64,000 nt of DNA from Liopterus haemorrhoidalis (Eukaryota > Arthropoda > Insecta > Coleoptera > Dytiscidae), in contig OZ020616.1 of the NCBI GenBank assembly GCA_963971575.1, positions 496,001 through 560,000 on the forward strand, given 5' to 3'. A program made the translations under genes and the position numbers. The notes beneath the pieces were generated by a model, which had not been told where the DNA came from, did not search any database, and saw only the letters and a program-made list of their open reading frames with translations. Position 1 is the first letter of the stretch. Each line of letters begins with the position of its first letter. Shown one piece after another: positions 1 to 10,789 of this stretch.

Positions 1-2892
1 GTTACATGGTTGTACTAATTTAAAAATTAGATTGACGTGCAACGGATGGTTACATGGATGTACACATTTAAAAATAAGATTGACGTGCAACGGCTGGTTA
101 CATGGATGTACTCATTTAAAAATTAGATTGACGTGCAACGGCTGGTTACATAGATGTACATATTTAAAAATTAGATTGACGTACCACGGTTGGTTGCATG
201 GATGTACACATTTAAAAATTTGATTGACGTACCACGGTTGGTTACATGGATGTACACATTTAAAAATTAGATTGACGTACCACGGTTGGTTGCATGGATG
301 TACATATTTAAAAATTAGATTGACGTACCACGGTTAGTTACATGGATGTACATATTTAAAAATTAGATTGACGTACCACGGTTGGTTGCATGGATGTACA
401 TATTTAAAAATTAGATTGACGTACCACGGTTGGTTACATGGATGTACATATTTAAAAATTAGATTGACGTACCACGGTTGGTTACATGGATGTACATATT
501 TAAAAATTAGATTGACGTACCCCGGTTGGTTGCATGGATGTACATATTTAAAAATTAGATTGACGTACCACGGTTGGTTGCATGGATGTACACATTTAAA
601 AATTTGATTGACGTACCACGGTTGGTTGCATGGATGTACACATTTAAAAATTTGATTGACGTGCCACGGTTGGTTACATGGACGTACACGTTTAAAAATT
701 AGATTGACGTGCCACGGTTGGTTACATGGATGTACTAATTTAAAAATTAGATTGACGTGCAACGGTTGGTTACATGGATGTACTCATTTAAAAATTAGAT
801 TGACGTACCACGGTTGGTTACATGGATGCACACATTTAAAAATTAGATTGACGTATCACGGTTGGTTGCATGGATGTACACATTTAAAAATTTGATTGAC
901 GTGCCACGGTTGGTTACGTGGATGTACACATATAAAAATTAGATTGACGTGCCACGGTTGGTTACATGGATGTACACATTTAAAAATTAGATTGACGTGC
1001 CACGGTTGGTTACATGGATGTACACATTTAAAAATTAGATTGACGTGCAACGGTTAGTTAAATGGATGTACACATTTAAAAATTAGATTGACGTACCACG
1101 GTTGGTTGCATGGATGTACATATTTAAAAATTAGATTGACGTACCACGGTTGGTTACATGGATGTACATATTTAAAAATTAGATTGACGTACCACGGTTG
1201 GTTACATGGATGTACATATTTAAAAATTAGATTGACGTACCCCGGTTGGTTGCATGGATGTACATATTTAAAAATTAGATTGACGTACCACGGTTGGTTG
1301 CATGGATGTACACATTTAAAAATTTGATTGACGTACCACGGTTGGTTACATAGATGTACACATTTAAAAATTAGATTGACGTACCACGGTTGGTTACATG
1401 GATGTACATATTTAAAAATTAGATTGACGTACCACGGTTGGTTGCATGGATGTACATATTTAAAAATTAGATTGACGTACCACGGTTGGTTGCATGGATG
1501 TACACATTTAAAAATTTGATTGACGTACCACGGTTGGTTACATGGATGTACACATTTAAAAATTAGATTGACGTACCACGGTTGGTTGCATGAATGTACA
1601 TATTTAAAAATTAGATTGACGTACCACGGTTGGTTACATGGATGTACATATTTAAAAATTAGATTGACGTACCACGGTTGGTTACATGGATGTACATATT
1701 TAAAAATTAGATTGACGTACCACGGTTGGTTGCATGGATGTACATATTTAAAAATTAGATTGACGTACCACGGTTGGTTGCATGGATGTACATATTTAAA
1801 AATTAGATTGACGTACCACGGTTGGTTGCATGGATGTACATATTTAAAAATTAGATTGACGTACCACGGTTGGTTACATGGATGTACATATTTAAAAATT
1901 TGATTGACGTACCACGGTTGGTTACATGGATGTACATATTTAAAAATTAGATTGACGTACCACGGTTGGTTGCATGGATGTACATATTTAAAAATTAGAT
2001 TGACGTACCACGGTTGGTTACATGGACGTACACGTTTAAAAATTAGATTGACGTGCCACGGTTGGTTACATGGATGTACTAATTTAAAAATTAGATTGAC
2101 GTGCAACGGTTGGTTACATGGATGTACTCATTTAAAAATTAGATTGACGTGCAACGGTTGGTTACATGGATGTACTAATTTAAAAATTAGATTGACGTGC
2201 AACGGTTGGTTACATGGATGTACACATTTAAAAATTAGATTGACGTACCACGGTTGGTTGCATGGATGTACACATTTAAAAATTTGATTGACGTGCAACG
2301 GTTGGTTACATGGATGTACACATTTAAAAATTAGATTGACGTGCCACGGTTGGTTACATGGATGTACACATTTAAAAATTTGATTGACGTGCCACGGTTG
2401 GTTACATGGATGTACACATTTAAAAATTTGATTGACGTGCCACGGTTGGTTACATGGATGTACACATTTAAAAATTAGATTGACGTGCCACGGTTGGTTA
2501 CATGGATGTACACATTTAAAAATTAGATTGACGTGACACGGTTGGCTACATGGATGTACACATTTAAAAATTTGATTGACGTGCCACGGTTGGTTACATG
2601 GATGTACACATATAAAAATTAGATTGACGTGCCACGGTTGGTTACATGGATGTACACATTTAAAAATTTGATTGACGTGCCACGGTTGGTTACATGGATG
2701 TACACATTTAAAAATTAGATTGACGTGCCACGGTTGGTTACATGGATGTACACATTTAAAAATTAGATTGACGTGACACGGTTGGTTACATGGATGTACA
2801 CGTTTAAAAATTTGATTGACGTGCCACGGTTGGTTACATGGATGTACACATTTAAAAATTTGATTGACGTGCCACGGTTGGTTACATGGATG
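1..2892 (+). repeat. 48-bp satellite array, left (direct) arm, about 60 monomers
   Basis: Uninterrupted head-to-tail 48-bp units. Each unit contains, in order, attgacgtgccacgg, ttggttacatggatg, tacacatttaaaaatt and ag or tg. The array is already running at base 1, so it continues left of the window. Sub-types differ at a few sites: gtacc, gtgcc or gtgca; acatattt, acacattt, actaattt or actcattt; aaattag or aaatttg. Gtacc types dominate 180-2030 and gtgcc types dominate 2330-2880. Because 48 is a multiple of three, a 16-residue repeat stays open in one frame until the aaatttga variant creates a stop. I read these open frames as a by-product of the period, not as genes. A block at 361-630 recurs at 1081-1350 (offset 720 bp, 15 units). 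Confidence 0.97.
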
Positions 2893-2911
2893 AACACATT
2901 TTAATCATGTA
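2893..2911. other. inversion centre of the satellite palindrome
   Basis: The last direct unit breaks off after catggatg at 2892, and the first inverted unit starts with catccatg at 2912. The roughly 19 bases between (aacacattttaatcatgta) are a damaged monomer piece and form the loop of a very large inverted repeat. The dyad centre lies near 2902. The switch of orientation happens once only in the whole array. Confidence 0.9.
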
Positions 2912-3300
2912 CATCCATGTAACCAACCGTGGCACGTCAATAAAATTTTTAAATGTGTACATCCATGTAACCAACCGTGGCACGTCAATCTAATTTTTAA
3001 ACGTGTACATCAATGTAACCAACCGTGGCACGTCAATCTAATTTTTTAAATGTGTACATCCATGTAACCAACCGTGGCACGTCAATCAAATTTTTAAATG
3101 TGTACATCCATGTAACCAACCGTGGCACGTCAATAAAATTTTTAAATGTGTACATCCATGTAACCAACCGTGGCACGTCAATCTAATTTTTAAATGTGTA
3201 CATCCATGTAACCAACCGTGGCACGTCAATCTAATTTTTAAATGTGTACATCCATGTAACCAACCGTGGCACGTCAATCAAATTTTTAAATGTGTACATC

Positions 3301-4135
3301 CATGTAACCAACCGTGGCACGTCAATCTAATTTTTAAACGTGTACATCCATGTAACAAACCGTGGCACGTCAATCTAATTTTTAAACGTGTACATCCATG
3401 TATCCAACCGTGGCACGTCAATCTAATTTTTAAATGTGTACATCCATGTAACCAACCGTTGCACGTCAATCTAATTTTTAAATGTGTACATCCATGTAAC
3501 CAACCGTGGCACGTCAATCTAATTTTTAAATGTGTACATCCATTTAACCAACCGTTGCACGTCAATCTAATTTTTAAATGTGTACATCCATGTAACCAAC
3601 CGTTGCACGTCAATCTAATTTTTAAATTAGTACATCCATGTAACCAACCGCGGTACGTCAATCTAATTTTTAAATTAGTACATCCATGTAACCAACCGTG
3701 GCACGTCAATCTAATTTTTAAACGTGTACATCCATGTAACAAACCGTGGCACGTCAATCTAATTTTTAAACGTGTACATCCATGTATCCAACCGTGGCAC
3801 GTCAATCTAATTTTTAAATGTGTACATCCATGTAACCAACCGTTGCACGTCAATCTAATTTTTAAATGTGTACATCCATGTAACCAACCGTGGCACGTCA
3901 ATCTAATTTTTAAATGTGTACATCCATGTAACCAACCGTGGCACGTCAATCTAATTTTTAAATGTGTACATCCATTTAACCAACCGTTGCACGTCAATCT
4001 AATTTTTAAATGTGTACATCCATGTAACCAACCGTTGCACGTCAATCTAATTTTTAAATTAGTACATCCATGTAACCAACCGTGGTACGTCAATCTAATT
4101 TTTAAATTAGTACATCCATGTAACCAACCGTGGCA
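3301..4135 (-). repeat. 384/432-bp duplication within right arm
   Basis: The run with aacaaaccg followed by gtatccaac and gttgcac occurs at 3337-3440 and again at 3721-3824, an offset of 384 bp (8 units). Further along, the catttaacc unit is at 3541 and 3973, and the aattag units are at about 3626 and 4058, an offset of 432 bp (9 units). One extra monomer was therefore gained inside the second copy. This is the pattern expected of unequal exchange or slippage in whole units. Confidence 0.85.
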
Positions 4136-4296
4136 CGTCAATCTAATTTTTAAATGAGTACATCCATGTAACCAACCGTGGCACGTCAATCTAATTTTTA
4201 AATGTGTACATCCATGTAACCAACCGTGGCACGTCAATCTAATTTTTAAATGTGTACATCCATGTAACCAACCGTGGCACGTCAATCTAATTTTTA

Positions 4297-6497
4297 AATG
4301 TGTACATCCATTTAACTAACCGTTGCACGTCAATCTAATTTTTAAATGTGTACATCCATGTAACCAACCGTGGCACGTCAATCTAATTTTTAAATGTGTA
4401 CATCCATGTAACCAACCGTGGCACGTCAATCTAATTTTTATATGTGTACATCCATGTAACCAACCGTTGCACGTCAATCTAATTTTTAAATTAGTACATC
4501 CATGTAACCAACCGTGGTACGTCAATCTAATATTTAAATGTGTACATCCATTTAACCAACCGTTGCACGTCAATCTAATTTTTAAATGTGTACATCTATT
4601 TAACCAACCGTTGCACGTCATTCTAATTTTTAAATGTGTACATCCATGTAACCAACCGTGGCACGTCAATCTAATTTTTAAATGTGTACATCCATGTAAC
4701 CAACCGTGGCACGTCAATCTAATTTTTAAATGTGTACATCCATGTAACCAACCGTGGCACGTCAATCAAATTTTTAAATGTGTACATCCATGTAACCAAC
4801 CGTGGCACGTCAATCTAATTTTTATATGTGTACATCCATGTAACCAACCGTGGCACGTCAATCAAATTTTTAAATGTGTACATCCATGTAACCAACCGTG
4901 TCACGTCAATCTAATTTTTAAATGTGTACATCCATGTAACCAACCGTGGCACGTCAATCTAATTTTTAAATGTGTACATCCATGTAACCAACCGTGGCAC
5001 GTCAATCTAATTTTTAAATGTGTACATCCATGTAACCAACCGTGGCACGTCAATCTAATTTTTATATGTGTACATCCACGTAACCAACCGTGGCACGTCA
5101 ATCAAATTTTTAAATGTGTACATCCATGTAACCAACCGTGGCACGTCAATCTAATTTTTATATGTGTACATCCATGTAACCAACCGTGGCACGTCAATCA
5201 AATTTTTAAATGTGTACATCCATGTAACCAACCGTGTCACGTCAATCTAATTTTTAAATGTGTACATCCATGTAACCAACCGTGGCACGTCAATCTAATT
5301 TTTAAATGTGTACATCCATGTAACCAACCGTGGCACGTCAATCAAATTTTTAAATGTGTACATCCATGTAACCAACCGTGGCACGTCAATCTAATTTTTA
5401 AATGTGTACATCCATTTAACTAACCGTTGCACGTCAATCTAATTTTTAAATGTGTACATCCATGTAACCAACCGTGGCACGTCAATCTAATTTTTAAATG
5501 TGTACATCCATGTAACCAACCGTGGCACGTCAATCTAATTTTTATATGTGTACATCCATGTAACCAACCGTTGCACGTCAATCTAATTTTTAAATTAGTA
5601 CATCCATGTAACCAACCGTGGTACGTCAATCTAATATTTAAATGTGTACATCCATTTAGCCAACCGTTGCACGTCAATCTAATTTTTAAATGTGTACATC
5701 TATTTAACCAACCGTTGCACGTCATTCTAATTTTTAAATGTGTACATCCATGTAACCAACCGTGGCACGTCAATCTAATTTTTAAATGTGTACATCCATG
5801 TAACCAACCGTGGCACGTCAATCTAATTTTTAAATGTGTACATCCATGTAACCAACCGTGGCACGTCAATCAAATTTTTAAATGTGTACATCCATGTAAC
5901 CAACCGTGGCACGTCAATCTAATTTTTATATGTGTACATCCATGTAACCAACCGTGGCACGTCAATCTAATTTTTAAATGTGTACATCCATGTAACCAAC
6001 CGTGGCACGTCAATCTAATTTTTAAATGTGTACATCCATGTAACCAACCGTGGCACGTCAATCTAATTTTTATATGTGTACATCCACGTAACCAACCGTG
6101 GCACGTCAATCAAATTTTTAAATGTGTACATCCATGTAACCAACCGTGGCACGTCAATCTAATTTTTATATGTGTACATCCATGTAACCAACCGTGGCAC
6201 GTCAATCAAATTTTTAAATGTGTACATCCATGTAACCAACCGTGTCACGTCAATCTAATTTTTAAATGTGTACATCCATGTAACCAACCGTGGCACGTCA
6301 ATCTAATTTTTAAATGTGTACATCCATGTAACCAACCGTGGCACGTCAATCAAATTTTTAAATGTGTACATCCATGTAACCAACCGTGGCACGTCAATCA
6401 AATTTTTAAATGTGTACATCCATGTAACCAACCGTGGCACGTCAATCTAATTTTTAAATGTGTACATCCATGTAACCAACCGTGGCACGTCAATCAA
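4297..6497 (-). repeat. 1.1-kb higher-order repeat, two copies
   Basis: The unit series starting with catttaactaaccg at about 4310 is repeated from about 5414, an offset of 1104 bp (23 monomers). It reproduces diagnostic variants such as cgtcattcta, tttatatgtg, aatattta and tctattta. After the first third the offset falls to 1008 bp (21 monomers): the tatatgtgtacatccacg unit lies at 5063 and 6071, and the gtgtcac unit at 5233 and 6241. Two monomers are therefore missing from the second copy. Few point differences separate the copies, so the duplication is young. Confidence 0.88.
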
Positions 6498-7296
6498 ATT
6501 TTTAAATGTGTACATCCATGCAACCAACCGTGGTACGTCAATCTAATTTTTAAATGTGTACATCCATGTAACCAACCGTTGCACGTCAATCTAATTTTTA
6601 AATTAGTACATCCATGTAACCAACCGTTGCACGTCAATCTAATTTTTAAATGTGTACATCCATGTAACCAACCGTTGCACGTCAATCTAATTTTTAAATT
6701 AGTACATCCATGTAACCAACCGTGGCACGTCAATCTAATTTTTAAACGTGTACGTCCATGTAACCAACCGTGGTACGTCAATCTAATTTTTAAATGTGTG
6801 CATCCATGTAACCAACCGTGGTACGTCAATCAAATTTTTAAATGTGTACATCCATGCAACCAACCGTGATACGTCAATCTAATTTTTAAATGTGTGCATC
6901 CATGTAACCAACCGTGGTACGTCAATCAAATTTTTAAATGTGTACATCCATGCAACCAACCGTGATACGTCAATCTAATTTTTAAATGTGTACATCCATG
7001 TAACCAACCGTGGTACGTCAATCTAATTTTTAAATGTGTACATCCATGCAACCAACCGTGGTACGTCAATCTAATTTTTAAATATGTACATCCATGCAAC
7101 CAACCGTGGTACGTCAATCTAATTTTTAAATATGTACATCCATGTAACCAACCGTGGTACGTCAATCTAATTTTTAAATGTGTACATCCATGTAACCAAC
7201 CGTGGTACGTCAATCTAATTTTTAAATGTGTGCATCCGTGTAACCAACCGTGGTACGTCAATCTAATTTTTAAATGTGTGCATCCATGTAACCAAC

Positions 7297-7506
7297 CGTT
7301 GCAAATCTGAGTTGCTGTCGTCAAGATATCTAGGCGCGAACTGCTGGCCATGCGTTCATTTTGCTTTGTTTACCAAAATATGTATCACGTGATCGGTACT
7401 CGATCACGCGTTGGATAGCGATGCTCCGTCGACTCTCACTCTCGACATTTACGTCGAGTGGCGAAAACGTCGAGCTAAGAGGCAGTCGAGTAACGGGGTA
7501 TTACTG
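7297..7506. mobile_element. pogo/Tigger-like DNA transposon terminus bounding the array
   Basis: The satellite stops at 7296. The next 210 bases end, read on the minus strand from 7506, in CAGTAATACCCCGTTACTCG, followed outward by TA (7507-7508). A CAGTA terminus with a CCCCG stretch and a TA target is typical of pogo/Tigger-like Tc1-mariner elements. Subterminal copies of cgtcgag or ctcgac (7429-7490) look like transposase-binding repeats. The partner terminus would lie left of the window, so the array would be the interior of a foldback element. That last step is inference. Confidence 0.55.
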
Positions 7507-8218
7507 TATAGAGAACAAATTTTTAATTAGAAAATAAATGTTAATCCTCAGCGGGGATTGTTCCCAGACCCACCACGTGGAAAGCATTGTTCGAATATGA
7601 CATCTATATATATGTTTTGGTCTTGCCCCCCCCCCAGAATAATTTCTGCGGGCGCCTATGGGCTGATGTGATCCAAAAATATGATCAAAGAAAAGAAAAT
7701 AAAAATAAGTTGAATATAACCTAAAAACTATGCAGTACACACAAAATCAAATAAGAAAATATACAGCTAAACACAAAACTGCTAAATAGACAACTAAATA
7801 AAAAAGGTTTTTAGAAATTACTATAATTTAGATATTTGACATAAGTCAGTATCAAAACACAACAGACGTATTATTAAATAACAAATGTAAACATCGTTTT
7901 ATTCAGGGATACCAATACGAATGTTCCTATATTAAATAAACACTTTTAAAATTTGTAAATCTTCAAAATGATTATCGAACACAAACTAAATATGACTTCA
8001 AAAGATATGTTTTAATAAAATAATGGAATAAAGAGCAATATTAGTCTATAATTCACATGCAAAATAAATCGATTTAGTTATTTTTTCGCCACTAAGTTTG
8101 TCATTGAAGTTATGACGCAAAATGACGAAGTGCGCTGTTTCAGCGACTGAGCTATAACAATGTGTGTCAACTGCCAGTTCAGATTATTTCTGTCAGTCAT
8201 CATGGTTTTGGATTTTTT
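7507..8218. other. tomosyn intron, no gene recognised
   Basis: AT-rich sequence. A run of C (7627-7636) followed by agaataatttctgcgggcgc looks like the end of an old MITE of the same style as 24100-24282. No exon, RNA gene or intact element was seen. Confidence 0.5.
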
Positions 8219-8556
8219 ACCGACCGCCAACATATATAAGGGAGGTATTGTGATCATACCGATTTTGACATTTCGAGATTTCGATGGATCTCCACGAATT
8301 GAGGTCCCTACATAAAGTTTTGACTATTTTTAGAATGATGTCTGTCTGTCTGTCGACCCGTGTACACGTGCAGAACCAATTCGGCTGAAAGGATTTTTAT
8401 GAAACTGCATATTTAAGCTTTTGACATCAATGGCACGAGTTGATCAACTTTTGGTAAAAATCGGTTTGGTAGAAATGGGAGTTTACTCGTGTCAGTTTTA
8501 AGATTTTTGTGAATATTTCACAACAGAGAAATATTTCGAAAAAAATTATTTAACAA
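8219..8556 (+). mobile_element. Helentron-like non-autonomous element, copy 1 (3' end lost)
   Basis: Starts with ACCGACCGCCAACATATATA after a T run, the 5' terminus shared with the copies at 15569, 49539 and 53460. It contains the conserved block gattttgacatttcgagatt, a short gtctgtctgtc microsatellite and the gttgatcaactttt block. It breaks off in aaattatttaacaa and is fused to a piece of a different MITE (8557-8686). Confidence 0.7.
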
Positions 8557-8686
8557 GAGACCTTTTTTTTTAGGTCATTACTTGTATTTTCATATGTAAA
8601 CGATAAAAAAATATTTCCTGGCTACCCCAAATATTACTCAAAATTTTTTTGGCCCCCCCAGATTTTAAGAGCTAGCGCCGCCACTG
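8557..8686 (+). mobile_element. hAT-type MITE fragment (same family as 24100-24282)
   Basis: Right-hand two thirds of the 24100-24282 element: ttaggtcattacttgtattttcat, the ggccacccc stretch and the terminus gctagcgccgccactg. The left terminus is missing and replaced by element 8219-8556. This is either a chimeric insertion or a deletion that fused two elements. Confidence 0.65.
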
Positions 8687-8934
8687 TGGATAAGCATTAG
8701 GAATGTGGAAAGACAAACAGAAATTCAAATGTCTTAAATAAAAATTAATATTCCTTCTATCCGAAAATATGATATACATTACTTAAAAAAATGTGGAATT
8801 AAGGAGAATAATATCTTGATCTTTTTTTGTTTTTATTTCTAAATAAGTGGTTGCTAGGCAACTAATAAACTAATGGCGCGCAAATAGCTTTGAATATGTT
8901 AAAAATAAATCACAGAAAGAAAATTAAAAAAAAA

Positions 8935-9385
8935 TCAGCTGAAGCCACCACAGGACCACAAAACCGGTTTATCAAAATATGTTTCAAATAAAAGTTGGTA
9001 GTTATTGCTTTTATAGAAATTTTTGTTAAATAAATTTTTTCGAAATATTTTTCTATTGTGAAATATTCGCAAAAATCTTAAAACCGACACGAGTAAACTC
9101 CCATTTCTAGTTAACAGATTTTTACCAAAAGTTGATCAACTCGTGCCGTTGATGTCAAAAGCTTAAATATGAAGTTTCATAGAAATCCTTTTAGCCGAAT
9201 TTGCTCTGCACGTTTACACAGACAAACAGACGGACAGACAGACAGACAGACGGACGGGTGTACACGGACCGACTGACAGACAGACAGACATCATGCTAAA
9301 AATAGTCAAAACGTTATGTAGGGACCTCAATTCGTGGAGATCCATTGAAATCTCGAAATTTCAAAATCGGTATGATCACCATACC
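8935..9385 (-). mobile_element. Helentron-like non-autonomous element, copy 2
   Basis: On the plus strand it begins with tcagctgaagccaccacagg, the 3' hairpin end with a damaged stem. It runs through the gttgatcaactcgtgcc block and a GACA microsatellite at about 9220-9292, and stops in ggtatgatcaccatacc, lacking the ACCGACC 5' terminus. The part between the hairpin and the caaataaaagtt block is deleted relative to copy 6. It lies in inverted orientation to copy 1, 380 bp away. Confidence 0.7.
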
Positions 9386-9433
9386 TACAGGTGTCATGAC
9401 AGTATTGACAGGTGTCATGTGTATAGCATAGAC

Positions 9434-9697
9434 CAGTGTTTCTCAACAGGTGGTCCGCGGACCACTGGTGGTCCTCAGCAAAATTATAGTGGTCCGCGAA
9501 AGGCTTATAAATTATTATTTTTGAGATTTTTTGTTAATTTTTTTATGAACTTTTGTTCATTTTCTTTATATTTTATTCATTTTCCAGTGATTTTTTACTT
9601 TTAGGGGTCCGTGGTAAAAAAATTAATAATTTACTGGTCCGCGGTAGAAAATTAAATGTTTTCTGGTCCGCGGTAAGTTTTCAGTTGAGAAACACTG
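9434..9697. mobile_element. hAT MITE with perfect 8-bp TSD
   Basis: Terminal inverted repeats CAGTGTTTCTCAAC (left) and GTTGAGAAACACTG (right), 264 bp. The target duplication gcatagac is at 9426-9433 and 9698-9705. The interior repeats tggtccgcgg several times and has no useful coding capacity. Confidence 0.92.
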
Positions 9698-9759
9698 GCA
9701 TAGACAGTGATATGAATTAATGAAATCTCCTTGTATATATAAACTAATTATCAACTCAC

Positions 9760-9855
9760 CAGAATTCGGCGCAAAGTGTAAACTTCTGAAGCTCAGACGG
9801 CGATGTTAAATATAGTCCATGTCCTCTATTACTGAAGCAGAACGTTCTGGCGATC
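9760..9855 (-). CDS. Tomosyn: tomosyn exon F (second propeller end)
   Basis: A 96-bp exon. The acceptor ...ttttttag precedes base 9855 and the donor GTGAGT follows base 9760. One base completes the arginine codon left open by exon E, and the exon ends after two bases of a codon. The translation begins RIARTFCFSNRGHGLYLTSP, closely matching the vertebrate tomosyn segment that follows SLRPLLD-type sequence. It belongs to the last blades of the C-terminal beta-propeller. The following exons, encoding the GFF(K)GLF linker and the R-SNARE tail, were not found between here and base 1, so this intron contains the whole satellite array visible here. It is too short to appear in a simple ORF list. Confidence 0.85.
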
Positions 9856-10380
9856 CTAAAAAACGTGCGCAGACACATTAAAACAATATAACTGCGCAAC
9901 TGCAATAGATAATTTAATGCTAACATGCATTGAGATTGTTCATAAGCGGCAAAGCTGCTTAGTGCAGTGCGCGCTACGATCGTGTTGACGTGTTATTTGT
10001 ACCATTTAACACGAACAACACGTCTCAGAAGCGTGATTCACCGCCCCCAACAAAGTTCGATTTTTTTAAATTTTTTTAACATCTTCATAAATTAGAACAT
10101 ATTGCGAGGTGGGCGGGTATGTGCTTATTTATTTCCGGATGTGATAAAAGTGATTGTTAATAAAATTGGAAATATTTCAGATTTGACTTTAAATCATGCT
10201 AAATATAATTTTAAAGTGCACCCATTAAGCTTGTTTTAATAAAATTTTGAGTATTAAATGTGAAAAATTCAGATAAAAAGCATTAATTTATTATAGTATT
10301 TATTAAACTTTCATGCTTTACATAAAACCGAATTGCGTCAATGAAATATTGTTCTTCGACAGTACACAATATACGAGGTA
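9856..10380. other. tomosyn intron E-F, proximal part
   Basis: AT-rich sequence with a somewhat GC-richer stretch near 9930-10040. No element with clear ends and no further exon recognised. Confidence 0.5.
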
Positions 10381-10787
10381 CAGTCTGTTCCAAACGTTTA
10401 GGCGGAACTAGATTTTACAATCTAGTTACTTTCATCGTTTAAATCGTGCCTTTCGGCCATTTTGTTTAAGCTTTGTAAATCATACTTACAATAAACATTT
10501 TTTGGTTAAGGTTAATATCATTTTAAAATGTCATTTTCTTTATATTTTGATTTTTTGTGTCATTCTTAATACAAATTTCCCATTTATTTATTTTTTTGTC
10601 ATTAAAATATCTAAAAAAAATATTTAATTTTGACATATGTCATTCGTTTCCATGGTTTCATTGTTGGAATTTTAAATTTTGACATCCCAACGTGAAAAAT
10701 TAAATAACCCAAGCAAGGTCCCTTCTCGTGACAACCTAAAAGAACTAAATTCCCATTTAGTTCCGCTTAACCGTTTGGAACAGACTG
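10381..10787 (+). mobile_element. CAGTCTGTTCC MITE, copy 1 (TA target)
   Basis: Inverted termini CAGTCTGTTCCAAACG and CGTTTGGAACAGACTG, flanked by TA at 10379-10380 and 10788-10789; 407 bp. The four long copies (10381, 15784, 37993, 63250) share the same interior, including tgtttaagctttgtaaatca. The TA target and short termini suggest a Tc1/mariner-type non-autonomous element. Open frames inside it are not genes. Confidence 0.9.
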
Positions 10788-10789
10788 TA

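Larger units (their letters stand above)
2912..7296 (-). repeat. 48-bp satellite array, right (inverted) arm, about 91 monomers
   Basis: Same monomer as the left arm, read on the opposite strand (catccatgtaaccaaccgtg on the plus strand). Gtggcacgtc types fill 2912-6500 and gtggtacgtc types reappear at 6530-7260, mirroring the zonation of the left arm. The block at about 6487-6780 matches 2004-2290 in inverted orientation with essentially one difference, including the rare ggacgtacacg unit and the single gcatgg unit. The arm contains nested higher-order duplications and ends abruptly at 7296 in unique sequence. Confidence 0.97.

Noticed and set aside
1..7296. CRISPR-like array
   Set aside because: Units are contiguous 48-bp tandem copies without distinct spacers, in a eukaryotic intron.
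1..7351. Long repeat-protein open frames on both strands (for example 2106-1054 minus, 5427-6869 plus)
   Set aside because: They follow from the 48-bp period and disappear wherever the aaatttga variant occurs; both strands are equally open and starts are arbitrary TTG or ATG within the repeat.
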